Source of the DNA: Pseudomonas triticifolii
GTDB taxonomy: Bacteria; Pseudomonadota; Gammaproteobacteria; Pseudomonadales; Pseudomonadaceae
Length of the DNA stretch: 64,000 nucleotides
Direction: 5' to 3'
Assembly (NCBI RefSeq): GCF_014358015.1
Contig: NZ_JACONV010000011.1
Span: 1-64,000, forward strand
Shown here: positions 9,729 through 18,185 of the stretch, one piece after another
Layout of the letters: the number at the start of each line of letters is the position of its first letter
How positions within the stretch are numbered: position 1 is the stretch's first letter
Notes under the pieces: generated by a model
Databases searched by the model: none
Seen by the model: the letters and a program-made list of their open reading frames with translations, nothing else
What the model was told of the DNA's origin: nothing
Program-made: the position numbers and the translations under genes

Positions 9729-10889
9729 TCAGGCATGGCACAGGATGGCCGTCACGGCATTGATGACCCGTTGCACTTGGGCATCGCTCAATGCAGGGCT
9801 CAACGGCAGGCTGACGGTGCGCTGACCAATAGCGCTGGCGTGGGGCGTGTCATCGGGTCGCCAGCCCAAATGATCCTGGTAGTAAGGGTGCGCGGGCAGC
9901 GCCAAATAGTGCACGCCGACCCCGATCCCGACGGCGGTCATCCGCCTGATAAAGACGTCACGGCTGACGGGGCTGTGGGTGGAATCGATCTGCAACGTGA
10001 ACAAGTGATAGGCGTGGCGTACGTAGCCGGGTGGCTCAGCGGGCAGAATAACCGGCAAATCCGCTAACGCTTCGCGGTAGCGATTCCAGATGGTTTTCCG
10101 ACGCTCCCAGCCACCGTTGACCCGCGCAAGCTGGTGCACGCCAATCGCCGCTTGCATATCCATCATGTTGTATTTGAAACCGGCCTCGACCACTTGGTAG
10201 TGCTCGTAGCCCTCATCCGAGAAGCGTTTCCAGGCATCGCGGGTCATGCCGTGCAAGGCCAACATCCGCATGCGCCGAGCCTGTGCGATGTCGCGGGACA
10301 GCACCATGCCTCCCTCGCCGGTGGTGACATTTTTGGTGGCATAGAAACTGAAACAGCCAAAATCGCCCAGCGTGCCCGTAGCCCTTCCGCGATAGGTGGC
10401 TTCCACGGCATGCGCGCAGTCCTCGATCACGCTTAAACGATTGTCGCGAGCGATCGCAAGGATCTCGTCCATGGCACAAGGCAGCCCGGCGAAGTGCACC
10501 GGCATCAGCGCTTTGGTGCGCGGGGTGATGCGCGCGGCAATGGCAGACGGGTCGATGTTCATGGTCTGCGGGTCCACGTCCACCAGCACCGGGGTGGCGC
10601 CAGTGTGCAAAATGGCGTTGGCGGTTGCGCAGAACGTCAGTGGGGTGGTCAAGACCTCGTCACCTGGACCGATTCCTGCTGCCAGCAGGCTGAGGTGCAA
10701 CGCTGCCGTGCATGAATTGACCGCCACAGCCTGCTCGGCATCCATCCCTTTGAACGCAGCGAAGCGCTCTTCGAATTCCTTCACCTTGGGGCCAGTGCCC
10801 AGCCAGCCGGAACGCATCGTCGTGATGACATCGAGGATCTCCTCCTCGCCGATGTCAGGTGCGCCAAAAACGATGAAATCCTGGCTCAT
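9729..10889 (-). CDS. DegT/DnrJ/EryC1/StrS sugar aminotransferase
   Basis: A 386-residue PLP enzyme that places an amino group on a nucleotide-linked keto sugar. Family marks: EDCAHA with the PLP-pairing aspartate near 157, and SFYATKNVTTGEGG with the Schiff-base lysine at 186. This is the class of VioA, PglE and PerA, which make 4-amino-4,6-dideoxy sugars from a dehydratase product. It is the last gene of a tight four-gene operon; its ATG overlaps the stop of the upstream gene (ATGA) and GGGGATGG lies just before it. No nucleotide-sugar dehydratase is in the window, so substrate must come from elsewhere (for example rhamnose synthesis). The exact sugar is unknown. Confidence 0.9.
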   Translation of the reverse strand: MSQDFIVFGAPDIGEEEILDVITTMRSGWLGTGPKVKEFEERFAAFKGMDAEQAVAVNSCTAALHLSLLAAGIGPGDEVLTTPLTFCATANAILHTGATPVLVDVDPQTMNIDPSAIAARITPRTKALMPVHFAGLPCAMDEILAIARDNRLSVIEDCAHAVEATYRGRATGTLGDFGCFSFYATKNVTTGEGGMVLSRDIAQARRMRMLALHGMTRDAWKRFSDEGYEHYQVVEAGFKYNMMDMQAAIGVHQLARVNGGWERRKTIWNRYREALADLPVILPAEPPGYVRHAYHLFTLQIDSTHSPVSRDVFIRRMTAVGIGVGVHYLALPAHPYYQDHLGWRPDDTPHASAIGQRTVSLPLSPALSDAQVQRVINAVTAILCHA

Positions 10890-11734
10890 GAAGCCATCCC
10901 CAAACGATCTCTGATTGCAGTTGTGGGCAACAGCTGGCGCTCCAGCAGATGCGCTTGGGTGATGACCCGCTCGATCAGTCGTGTGTTGCTGGCCAGAACC
11001 GTCCGTTGCTGGTCGAACCAGAGATTGTCTTCAAGCCCCACGCGCACGCCATCGGCGGCAAGCAGGCCAAGCCCGTTGGCGGCCAGTTGAAAGCGGCCAA
11101 GTCCGGCCACACCGACGATGCAGTCGTGGGGCAAGGCCGCCAGAATTGCCGCTAGTTGTAGAAGATCCGCTTGCGCACCGGCGACGTTGCCCAACAGCAC
11201 ATTGACGTACAGCGGTGGCTTGAGCAGGCCTTCTTTGAGCAGCACAGCGGCGAAATTGGCCATGCCTGCGTCGAACACTTCAAGCTCCGGCTTGATGCCG
11301 TTTGCCGCCATGCGCTCTGCGAGTTGGCGGATGGTATCCGGGGCGTTGACGCTGGCCGACTGCGCGAAGTTGAGCGAACTCAAGGTTAGGCTGGCCATGT
11401 CTGGTTTGGCCAAGCCGTCCAGTTCCAGCACACGCGAGCGCGACTGGAAATCTGCGTCCTGACGCCCGCTGGTGGTAACCCCGACGATCAATTCCCGACC
11501 GCCCGGCAAGGCTCGAATGGCCTCCACCAAACGGCCGTACGGCGCGGGGTCCGCAGTCTGTATGCCCGCATTGTCACGAGCGTGCAGGTGCACCATCTGC
11601 ACGCCCAGCGCCAAGGCTTGGGCGACATCGGCCAGGATTTCTTCATGATGTAATGGCACGTGGCTGTTCATAGCCTTGGTCGGCATTACGCCAGTGCACG
11701 CCAGATTGATGAAATACGGCTTGCCGACCTGCAT
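10886..11734 (-). CDS. beta-keto acid cleavage enzyme (BKACE, Kce family)
   Basis: A 282-residue zinc-dependent TIM-barrel enzyme. The family includes 3-keto-5-aminohexanoate cleavage enzyme and, in general, converts a beta-keto acid plus acetyl-CoA to acetoacetate and a new acyl-CoA. CTGVMPTK near residue 13, the zinc-binding HLHARD (His49, His51) and GLEDNLWF near the C-terminus are characteristic. It sits between a sugar acetyltransferase and a sugar aminotransferase: its ATG follows the acetyltransferase stop codon directly, with GGAGG in front, and its end overlaps the aminotransferase start. A lysine-degradation role is unlikely here. Making an unusual acyl group for an amino sugar is my inference. 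Confidence 0.88.
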   Translation of the reverse strand: MQVGKPYFINLACTGVMPTKAMNSHVPLHHEEILADVAQALALGVQMVHLHARDNAGIQTADPAPYGRLVEAIRALPGGRELIVGVTTSGRQDADFQSRSRVLELDGLAKPDMASLTLSSLNFAQSASVNAPDTIRQLAERMAANGIKPELEVFDAGMANFAAVLLKEGLLKPPLYVNVLLGNVAGAQADLLQLAAILAALPHDCIVGVAGLGRFQLAANGLGLLAADGVRVGLEDNLWFDQQRTVLASNTRLIERVITQAHLLERQLLPTTAIRDRLGMAS

Positions 11735-12430
11735 TCAGCCTCCGCACGCTTGCAGCGCGGTCTTGGACGCTTTTCGCGCCGGGTTGCCGACGTACAGGCC
11801 GTCGGCGTCGGTGTCTTTGAGCACAACCGCCCCGGCACCGACGAAGGTGCGTTCGGCGATGCGAATGCGATCGCGTAATACGGCGCCGACGCCGATGAAA
11901 GCCTGCTCACCGACCTGCCCTTCACCGCCCATGGCGACCTCGGCGGCCACGAAAGCGTGATCGGCAACCTGGCAGTGGTGGGAAATGTGCGCGCCACTGC
12001 GGATGATGCAATTGCTGCCAATGCGCGCGAACGGCTGGATGATCGCGTGTTCGTAAATCAACACGTTTTCGCCAATGTTCAGGTCTGGCCAGACACTGGC
12101 GCGGCTGGACACGTAGCTGACAAAATCGTAGCCCCTGCGCTTTGCCGCCTCGAAACGTTCACGACGCACGCCGTTGATCTGTTGGTAGCCCATGGGAATC
12201 AGCAGACGGTAATCGCTGGGAGGGTAGTACGCTTCCAGATGTTCGAAGGAAACCAGCGGCAGGCCTTCAAACGTAGGGCTGGTGATGTAGGCCTGGTCCA
12301 CGGTAAAGGCTGCGACTTGCCACGGGGTGTCGTGGCATAGGCAGTACCAGGCCAGGCTCGCGGAGCGCAGGTTGCCGAACACCACCACCGGACGGGTATC
12401 GTCCAGCGCATTCTGATAAAAGTTACTCAC
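11735..12430 (-). CDS. NeuD/PglD-like sugar acyltransferase
   Basis: A 231-residue protein. Residues 10-85 resemble the small Rossmann-like N-terminal domain of PglD/NeuD (VVVFGNLRSASLAWYC). From about 105 on, a left-handed beta helix is built of hexapeptide repeats with isoleucine, valine and alanine at every sixth place (IGENVLIYEHAIIQPFARIG), ending in GLYVGNPARK. Enzymes of this type acylate the amino group of UDP- or dTDP-amino sugars using an acyl-CoA. It overlaps the glycosyltransferase gene by eight bases. With the aminotransferase it forms the usual two-step pair for N-acyl dideoxy-amino sugars; the acyl group is not evident. Confidence 0.85.
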   Translation of the reverse strand: MSNFYQNALDDTRPVVVFGNLRSASLAWYCLCHDTPWQVAAFTVDQAYITSPTFEGLPLVSFEHLEAYYPPSDYRLLIPMGYQQINGVRRERFEAAKRRGYDFVSYVSSRASVWPDLNIGENVLIYEHAIIQPFARIGSNCIIRSGAHISHHCQVADHAFVAAEVAMGGEGQVGEQAFIGVGAVLRDRIRIAERTFVGAGAVVLKDTDADGLYVGNPARKASKTALQACGG

Positions 12431-13973
12431 AGGTCAGCCCTCGACGTTGCTGGAAGGAATTACTCGCCGCGTAGCAGGCGTCGATTAAACCTTGAGTGGC
12501 GGCGTCACTTGAAAAATCCAGGCGCTCGAAGAAACGCTCTTTGAGCGCGGCACCGGCCTGGCTGCGCACCTCGGGTCGGGCGATCCAGTCTTCCAGCGTG
12601 GCAAAGTACTGATCGATGCCTTGCGCTGCAAATGGCCCCAGTTTGTCCCCGGCATCACCGTCGCACAGCGCCGCCACTGCCACGCCTTGCTCCATGGCCA
12701 TTGCCACAGCGCCGCCACCGCCCACCCGCGGCGGGTTCACAAAGATATCGCTCGCTGCCAGCCAGGCCTGCACCTGGGCTTGCGGGCCGACGCGGTAGAT
12801 CCTGGCATGGCGCGGCAAGCTGTGCATGGCAACGTTGTCGCCAACACCGACCAGCAGCCAGTGCGTATCGGGGTGACGATCAACCAGCGCAAGCATGCGC
12901 GTTTGCCACTCAGCGGTCAGTTCGACTTCGAGGCGATAACCGACAGAAATCAGCACAGTCGCGCCCGCGGGCAGGTTCAGCGAGGTAAGAGGCACCGCAG
13001 CAGCTTGCCCTACCGGCCAGAAACGATAGGTGAACGGGTACGCAACAGGTGCCGGCAAGCCTTGCCAGCATGCCGCATCGGCTTGGGGATCAGCGCATAG
13101 CCAGCAGTCGACCGGTGCCAGCGGAGGCAGAGCGTGCACTGACAGGCCCAGCACCGGGTAGCGCTCATAGAGGCTGTGCACGAGGGGCGATATAAACCCG
13201 ACAAACAGCACCACATCCGGGGCAAATGCGTCGATGGCATCCGACACCGATTGCAAGCGCCCGTGCAGTGATAAATCCGGGTTGGGCAAAGTGATCGGCG
13301 CCTCGCCTGTACGTTTGAGCTGCAAGGTCTGCGGCTGCGCGATGACCGGGACCACGTATTCGCTACCGCCGAGGTAGCTGCCGATCGCCGGTATAGCGTT
13401 TTCCTGGGCGGTGAAGGTATGAATGTCGACAGATGCCTGGGCCAGTGCGCTCATCACATTAAGGGTGAACAGCGTACCACCGTGGTTGGGGTTGGCGATG
13501 TGCGGGGTATAGAGCGCAATGCGCAGGCGTCGGGTGCCATTGCGTCCCATGGACATGGCGGGAGCAAGGCGTTGCGGTGCGGACAGTTGTGCGCAGATGA
13601 GAGTTTGTAGGCGCAGTACATCGACATTACGCAAACGCTCGATCATCTGAGTACGGTCGGTCGCTCGCGCCAAAGCGTTGTGCCAAGCCAGCCCCAGCAA
13701 GCTCATCAACGCATCGGCTGGCCAGCTCGCGTCAGCTTGCGCGCCTTGCCGAGCATACCAGAGCGGGTCTTTGGTCAAATCGGCAAGCACCGAACACCGC
13801 AACCACTCCGCCTGGCCAGGAGCCACTTCAAGGGCCGTAATGCGCTGTACCATCTGCACCCGCGCATCGCCTGACAACTCACCGACGTATTTGCACAACC
13901 GTTGCCACAGCAGGGATGAATGCGCAGCACGCTTGACGGTTTCCAATGCATCCAGTGCCAACGTCAGTTCCAT
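12423..13973 (-). CDS. glycosyltransferase (GT-B fold) with helical N-terminal domain
   Basis: About 516 residues from the first ATG (13973); the frame opens upstream at a TTG. Residues 1-145 are mostly helical and unlike a catalytic domain. From about 150 (LRIALYTPHIANPNHGGTLF) a GT-B enzyme begins. The C-terminal nucleotide-sugar half has ASDIFVNPPRVGGGGAVAMA, where the donor-binding loop of GT4-like enzymes lies. It is first in the operon with acetyltransferase, BKACE and aminotransferase, and is divergent from the DUF4214 surface-protein gene. The likely task is to transfer the operon's modified sugar to a protein or glycan. That the neighbouring DUF4214 protein is the acceptor is inference from position and from its serine/threonine-rich make-up. 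Flagellin is an alternative acceptor. Confidence 0.78.
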   Translation of the reverse strand: MELTLALDALETVKRAAHSSLLWQRLCKYVGELSGDARVQMVQRITALEVAPGQAEWLRCSVLADLTKDPLWYARQGAQADASWPADALMSLLGLAWHNALARATDRTQMIERLRNVDVLRLQTLICAQLSAPQRLAPAMSMGRNGTRRLRIALYTPHIANPNHGGTLFTLNVMSALAQASVDIHTFTAQENAIPAIGSYLGGSEYVVPVIAQPQTLQLKRTGEAPITLPNPDLSLHGRLQSVSDAIDAFAPDVVLFVGFISPLVHSLYERYPVLGLSVHALPPLAPVDCWLCADPQADAACWQGLPAPVAYPFTYRFWPVGQAAAVPLTSLNLPAGATVLISVGYRLEVELTAEWQTRMLALVDRHPDTHWLLVGVGDNVAMHSLPRHARIYRVGPQAQVQAWLAASDIFVNPPRVGGGGAVAMAMEQGVAVAALCDGDAGDKLGPFAAQGIDQYFATLEDWIARPEVRSQAGAALKERFFERLDFSSDAATQGLIDACYAASNSFQQRRGLTCE

Positions 13974-14187
13974 GGTGCCTAAAGCCTTAGTGCCGCGAAG
14001 GAAAGGTGCAGACGACGCAGTGTACAAGGCTGCCCCGGCGAACTTTCAAGTCTTTTCAAACGGCCAATCCTGGCGCTTGAAAATAGTGGCGGCAGAACAA
14101 ACCAATCTGCAAGCCAATTAACTATCAATACGAGTTCACTGACGTCTCAATCGAGCATTCCGCCGCGACTTCAGGGAGTATCAGCCT

Positions 14188-14545
14188 ATGCCTGCTTCTG
14201 AGTATCTTGACCAGGTCCAACCATCCATATTTCCTGGCTGGGCCGTCCGGCTGATCCATCCCGTCTGGCCTATTGGGCCGACTTCATCAACTCAAACGGC
14301 GCGCTAGCGGGTCGGCAGTTTTATCAATGCACACCAACCATACCAGCAAACCGACCGGCCAAACCCTGCTGAATACCTGCCTGGATGCGGCCACCCTTGG
14401 CGACGGCTGCGCGCATTGTCCAGAACACCTCGGCCAGCATAACCCTCGCGATAAGGCGACAGCCTGATCAAATTATCAAGGCTGATCAATCTGACCAAAA
14501 CAGCCACCACCCGCGAGATAGTGGCCTCGAGCCAGCTCGCAAGCC
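14188..14545 (+). pseudogene. decayed DUF4214 S-layer-like gene
   Basis: A collapsed copy of the next gene. It starts with its own GGAG ribosome site and ATG: MPASEYLDQVQ parallels MAASAYFDQIQ. A frameshift follows, then LGRPADPSRLAYWADF continues the match in another frame. From about 14381 the sequence jumps to the C-terminal end of the family (LDAATLGDG, then IVQNTSAS in another frame), so some 600 residues are gone. The 5' leader (TCAATCGAGCATTCCGC) is shared with the intact gene, showing that gene and leader were once duplicated in tandem. Confidence 0.8.
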
Positions 14546-14729
14546 TTGTAACAACGGACCTGCCCGTCACTGAGCTGGGTAAATGGAGGAGCCGCTGCGC
14601 TCAATAGCGCCGGTTTTCATGGCCCAGAGCCTGATATAAATTATTTTGCAAACAGGATATTTCTCGAATCTCATGCTAGAAGTAGCGTATCAATCGAGCA
14701 TTCCGCGACGTTGTGATGGAGTCTTAACG

Positions 14730-16973
14730 ATGGCTGCTTCAGCGTATTTTGATCAGATTCAACAAATCTACCTTGCTTACCTCGGACGTCCTGCTGACCC
14801 CGACGGCCTGGACTACTGGGCAAGCCAGGTAGATGCCGAAGGCGGCAGCCTCGCCGGGGTCATCGGCGGCTTTTCGGCGTCGGCAGAATCCTCTGCGCTA
14901 TATGGTCAACTGACCACTGATCAGGTAATCACCGCCATCTACGTCAACCTGTTCAATCGTCAACCTGACGCTGCAGGTCTGGCCTACTGGAAGCAACAAC
15001 TGGACGGCGGCGAAGTACCCCAAGCGCAAGCCGCGCAGGCCATATTGCTTGGCGCCTTGACGAGCGACGTCACGTCGGTGGCCAACAAGCTGACAGTCGC
15101 CAAAGCCTTTACGGCGCAGGTCGATACCTCCACAGAGCTCAGCGGCTACGGTGGCAGCGCCTCCCTGGATTACGCCCGCTCGTTCCTTAAAACCGTTGGC
15201 GCAGATGCCGCTTCATTGCAAGCGGCGACCATCAGCCTGAGCACCGCCGTGGCCATCGCGACCGGCACCCAGACCACGCCAAGCGGCCAAACCTTCACAC
15301 TGACTGCCGGCGTCGACACCATCAGCGGCACGGCCTCGGCTGACACCATTCGCTCCACGCTGAATGGCGCCTTTTCCTCCGGTGACTCGATCAATGGCGG
15401 CGGTGGCAACGACACGCTGCTGGTGACTGGCGCGTCGCAGATAGTGACCTCAGGCATCACCGTCACCAATGTCGAGACAGCCTCTCTCACCACCGGCGGT
15501 ACGCTGACCGTCGATACGACCACCTGGACCGGCCTGACCCAGCTGACGACCTCCAGCCAAGGCTACGCCACCGTGACAGCGGGCAGCAGCACGGTGATCA
15601 ATGCCACTGTGGAGAACATGGCCAATACGAGCCTGACGTTCCAGGGTGGATCGGATGTGACCGTCAACGCCCGTGGATCAAGTGGCGCACAAATTTCAAT
15701 AGGCAACGTTATCGCCCCGACGGGTGCCGTAGACGTCACCCACATCGCTACCGATGCGATTACGATGGGTACGATCAGTGTGGCTGGTGGCACCACTGTC
15801 CATGTGACCCAGGGCGCTGAAAACGCAGTCAACACCACCGCCCGCCTTGGCAGCGTCTACGTGCAGGGCAGCGCCGATACCACCTCGGTGATCGTCGACA
15901 ACGCCGCTGCCGTCACAGCCACCGCGCTCGTCGCAGGTATCACCAAGGCAGACGTGCGGATCAGCGATGACTCATATGGGGCCAATACTCCGGGCACGAT
16001 CACGAACATCACGATTAACAACTACACGAGTGCCAGTATTAACGACAACGCCTTGACCAACCTGACCCTCAAGGGCGGTTCAGGCAACATCATCATTGAT
16101 AACAGCGGACTGAACACCCCGACCAACACCACCCTCAACCTGTCCATCAACGGCCTCACCGGCGGCACGCTGGACGACGCCGACATCTACCAGACGCTGA
16201 ACATCACCACCACGGGCACAGCGTCCACGCTGGCCAATAACACCTTTGGCGGCCTTCAAACTCTGACGCTCAACGGCACTCAGGTATTGACCCTGAACTC
16301 CACGGCGGGCTTGTCGGCCATTGAAGACGTGACAGTGAGCGGCGCAGCAGGGCTGACTGCCAGCTTCAACTCTTCGACGCTGTCAACGATCGACGCAAGC
16401 TCGACCAGCGGCAATATGACCATTGGCATCAACGGCACCACAGGACCTATCGACTACAAAGGCGGCTCAGGTGTCGACACGCTCACCATCGCCAGTGTTT
16501 CAGGGACGTTCAGCACTGGGGTGGGCAATGACATTATCAACGTGGGGGCTATCAACGGTCCGCTGACCATTGACGTTGGCACAGGTACCGACCGGATCAA
16601 CCTGACCGCTGCGTCCACCTCAGCAACGGTATTTGCCAAAGTCACCGGGCTGGGTAATGGCGACATTATCAGCTTCGCCGGGGCGTTGGGCGGCGCAGCG
16701 GCGGCTTCAACACAGACGAGTTTGTCCGGGCCAGTGACGACGCAAGCCTCCCTCCAGGAGTATCTGGATGCCGCTACGGCTGGGGATGGCAGCGCGAACA
16801 CAGTACTCAGTTGGTTCCAGTTCGGAACTAATACTTACATCGTCCAAGACACCTCGGCCAGCACCACCTTCTCGGCAGGTCATGACAGCGTGATCGAATT
16901 GACGGGGCAGCAAACGCTAACCGGGGCTTCCATTGCCAGTGGTGTTGTGACGCTACCCACCTTGCCGGCATAA
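14730..16973 (+). CDS. DUF4214 S-layer/adhesin-like exported protein
   Basis: A 747-residue acidic protein rich in Ser, Thr, Asn, Gly and Ala, with no cysteine and no N-terminal signal peptide. Residues 3-130 hold two DUF4214 units (YLAYLGRPADPDGLDYW and NLFNRQPDAAGLAYWK). Repetitive beta-strand sequence follows with RTX-like GGGGNDTLLV near 245 and SGVDTLTI and GVGNDIINVG near 605-640. The C-terminal 100 residues (YIVQDTSAS, HDSVIELTG) resemble the uncleaved type I secretion signal of RsaA-like S-layer proteins. Start: the ATG at 14730 has GGAG upstream and matches the pseudogene start. No type I exporter is nearby, so one must act in trans. A terminator follows. The gene is divergent from the glycosylation operon; surface location and glycosylation are inferred. 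Confidence 0.82.
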   Translation: MAASAYFDQIQQIYLAYLGRPADPDGLDYWASQVDAEGGSLAGVIGGFSASAESSALYGQLTTDQVITAIYVNLFNRQPDAAGLAYWKQQLDGGEVPQAQAAQAILLGALTSDVTSVANKLTVAKAFTAQVDTSTELSGYGGSASLDYARSFLKTVGADAASLQAATISLSTAVAIATGTQTTPSGQTFTLTAGVDTISGTASADTIRSTLNGAFSSGDSINGGGGNDTLLVTGASQIVTSGITVTNVETASLTTGGTLTVDTTTWTGLTQLTTSSQGYATVTAGSSTVINATVENMANTSLTFQGGSDVTVNARGSSGAQISIGNVIAPTGAVDVTHIATDAITMGTISVAGGTTVHVTQGAENAVNTTARLGSVYVQGSADTTSVIVDNAAAVTATALVAGITKADVRISDDSYGANTPGTITNITINNYTSASINDNALTNLTLKGGSGNIIIDNSGLNTPTNTTLNLSINGLTGGTLDDADIYQTLNITTTGTASTLANNTFGGLQTLTLNGTQVLTLNSTAGLSAIEDVTVSGAAGLTASFNSSTLSTIDASSTSGNMTIGINGTTGPIDYKGGSGVDTLTIASVSGTFSTGVGNDIINVGAINGPLTIDVGTGTDRINLTAASTSATVFAKVTGLGNGDIISFAGALGGAAAASTQTSLSGPVTTQASLQEYLDAATAGDGSANTVLSWFQFGTNTYIVQDTSASTTFSAGHDSVIELTGQQTLTGASIASGVVTLPTLPA

Positions 16974-17027
16974 CTCCTGTAGCAGCATCGGCGTATTGAG
17001 ATAACCGGAATCGCCGACAGAAAGAAA

Positions 17028-17059
17028 AAACCGCTGCTCAAACAGGCAGCGGTTTTTTT
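17028..17059 (+). terminator. intrinsic terminator of the DUF4214 gene
   Basis: Stem AAACCGCTGC / GCAGCGGTTT with an eight-base loop, followed by a run of T, about 55 bases after the stop codon. Confidence 0.9.
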
Positions 17060-17164
17060 ATGTCTCGCCCAAAACATGTGTGCTGCTCACCGGCGAACCG
17101 ATGTACTCCAACGGCTAACTCAGTAATCAGACAACACCGCGCAGTCCGACTGGCAGGAGCAGCC

Positions 17165-17364
17165 GCTCAGCGGTGTCTTTTTAAAGCCGTAGTATTCGTC
17201 TCCAGACGGATCTCGGTTTAGGACATGGAAACGTTTACGAAACGGTGGACGGTTCAGAACGACGCGACAGGCATGACCTGACTATTCAGTTCATCTGCCC
17301 AGCGAATCTTTCTTCAGGAAGCCCCGCACCAACAATCACCTCGGCTTTTATCAGTGCGCCATCG
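17165..17364. repeat. 200-bp direct repeat, right copy
   Basis: Partner of 9442-9641. Here it is in its natural place: the last codons of the lactonase gene and the DNA beyond its stop. Together with the terminator upstream it fills the 312 bases between the DUF4214 and lactonase genes. Confidence 0.95.
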
Positions 17365-18146
17365 CTGTCTGACGGTGTGTCCAGCCCTGCCCGTGCGCTG
17401 GTGCAGTAAAGCGTTTTATAACCCGGTCCCGCTAACACCGGACAAGTGGTCTGGACACATGGGGATTCGATGAGGCTGTCAACTTTTCCGTCATGCGCAT
17501 AACGCACCACTCTGGAGCCGCCCCACTCCGCATTCCAGAGAAACCCTTGTGCATCAATACAAGAACCGTCTGGAGCACCCTGACCGTTGATTGTCGTGAA
17601 CACACGCTTGTTTTCCAGCGATGGGTAATCGCAGCAGAAAATGCACCCCTGCAGGGAGTCCGCGTAGTACATGGTTGAGCCGTCCGGGCTGAAACAGAGG
17701 CTGTTCGGGATCGCCACTTCGGCAATGTCCAGCGTTTCAGTCTTGAGCGTCTCGGCATTGAGCCGGTGAAATCGTCCTATAGTTTGCACCGGCTCACCGG
17801 CATCCATGGTGCTGAACACAAAGTTGCCCATACGGTCGCAGCGGCCATCATTGATCCGGGTTCCGGGTACTCCAGGTGTGACTGTAATGTTGGTGAAGCG
17901 ACCGGTACTCAAGTTGTAATAACCCAGGCAGGAGGCCAGCCCCAACAGCAATACGTCTTTGTCTGCTGTGAGGGCAAACGACCCCAGCGGCTCCGGCACT
18001 CGCCAGCGCCGTACTTCACCGCTCACAGGGTCCAGAGCAAGCAGTTCGCAACCCGGGATATCGGTCCAGAAGAGGCGTTGCGTTCGTTCACACCAGACAG
18101 GGCATTCTCCAAGAAGACTGGTGGTGTCGGTCAGGGTGTTAAACAT
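17286..18146 (-). CDS. SMP-30/gluconolactonase family lactonase
   Basis: A 286-residue six-bladed beta-propeller hydrolase that opens sugar or similar lactones with one divalent metal ion. Visible marks: GECPVW near residue 13 (metal glutamate), INDGRCDRMGNF near 105 (metal asparagine), PNSLCFSPDG near 150 and PDGSCID near 200 (catalytic/metal Asn and Asp). It is last of three co-oriented genes (amidohydrolase, small transporter, lactonase) under a divergent LysR gene, which suggests a catabolic unit. The true lactone is not known. Its 3' end is duplicated at 9563-9641. Confidence 0.88.
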   Translation of the reverse strand: MFNTLTDTTSLLGECPVWCERTQRLFWTDIPGCELLALDPVSGEVRRWRVPEPLGSFALTADKDVLLLGLASCLGYYNLSTGRFTNITVTPGVPGTRINDGRCDRMGNFVFSTMDAGEPVQTIGRFHRLNAETLKTETLDIAEVAIPNSLCFSPDGSTMYYADSLQGCIFCCDYPSLENKRVFTTINGQGAPDGSCIDAQGFLWNAEWGGSRVVRYAHDGKVDSLIESPCVQTTCPVLAGPGYKTLYCTSARAGLDTPSDSDGALIKAEVIVGAGLPEERFAGQMN

Positions 18147-18185
18147 GGTTGCGTCCTACGAAACAGGATGGGTTAAACAAGGCAG

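Noticed and set aside
14730..16973. About sixteen N-x-S/T sites in the DUF4214 protein, suggesting HMW1C-like N-glycosylation
   Set aside because: With roughly 8% Asn and a third Ser plus Thr, about twenty such sites are expected by chance, so the count gives no support.
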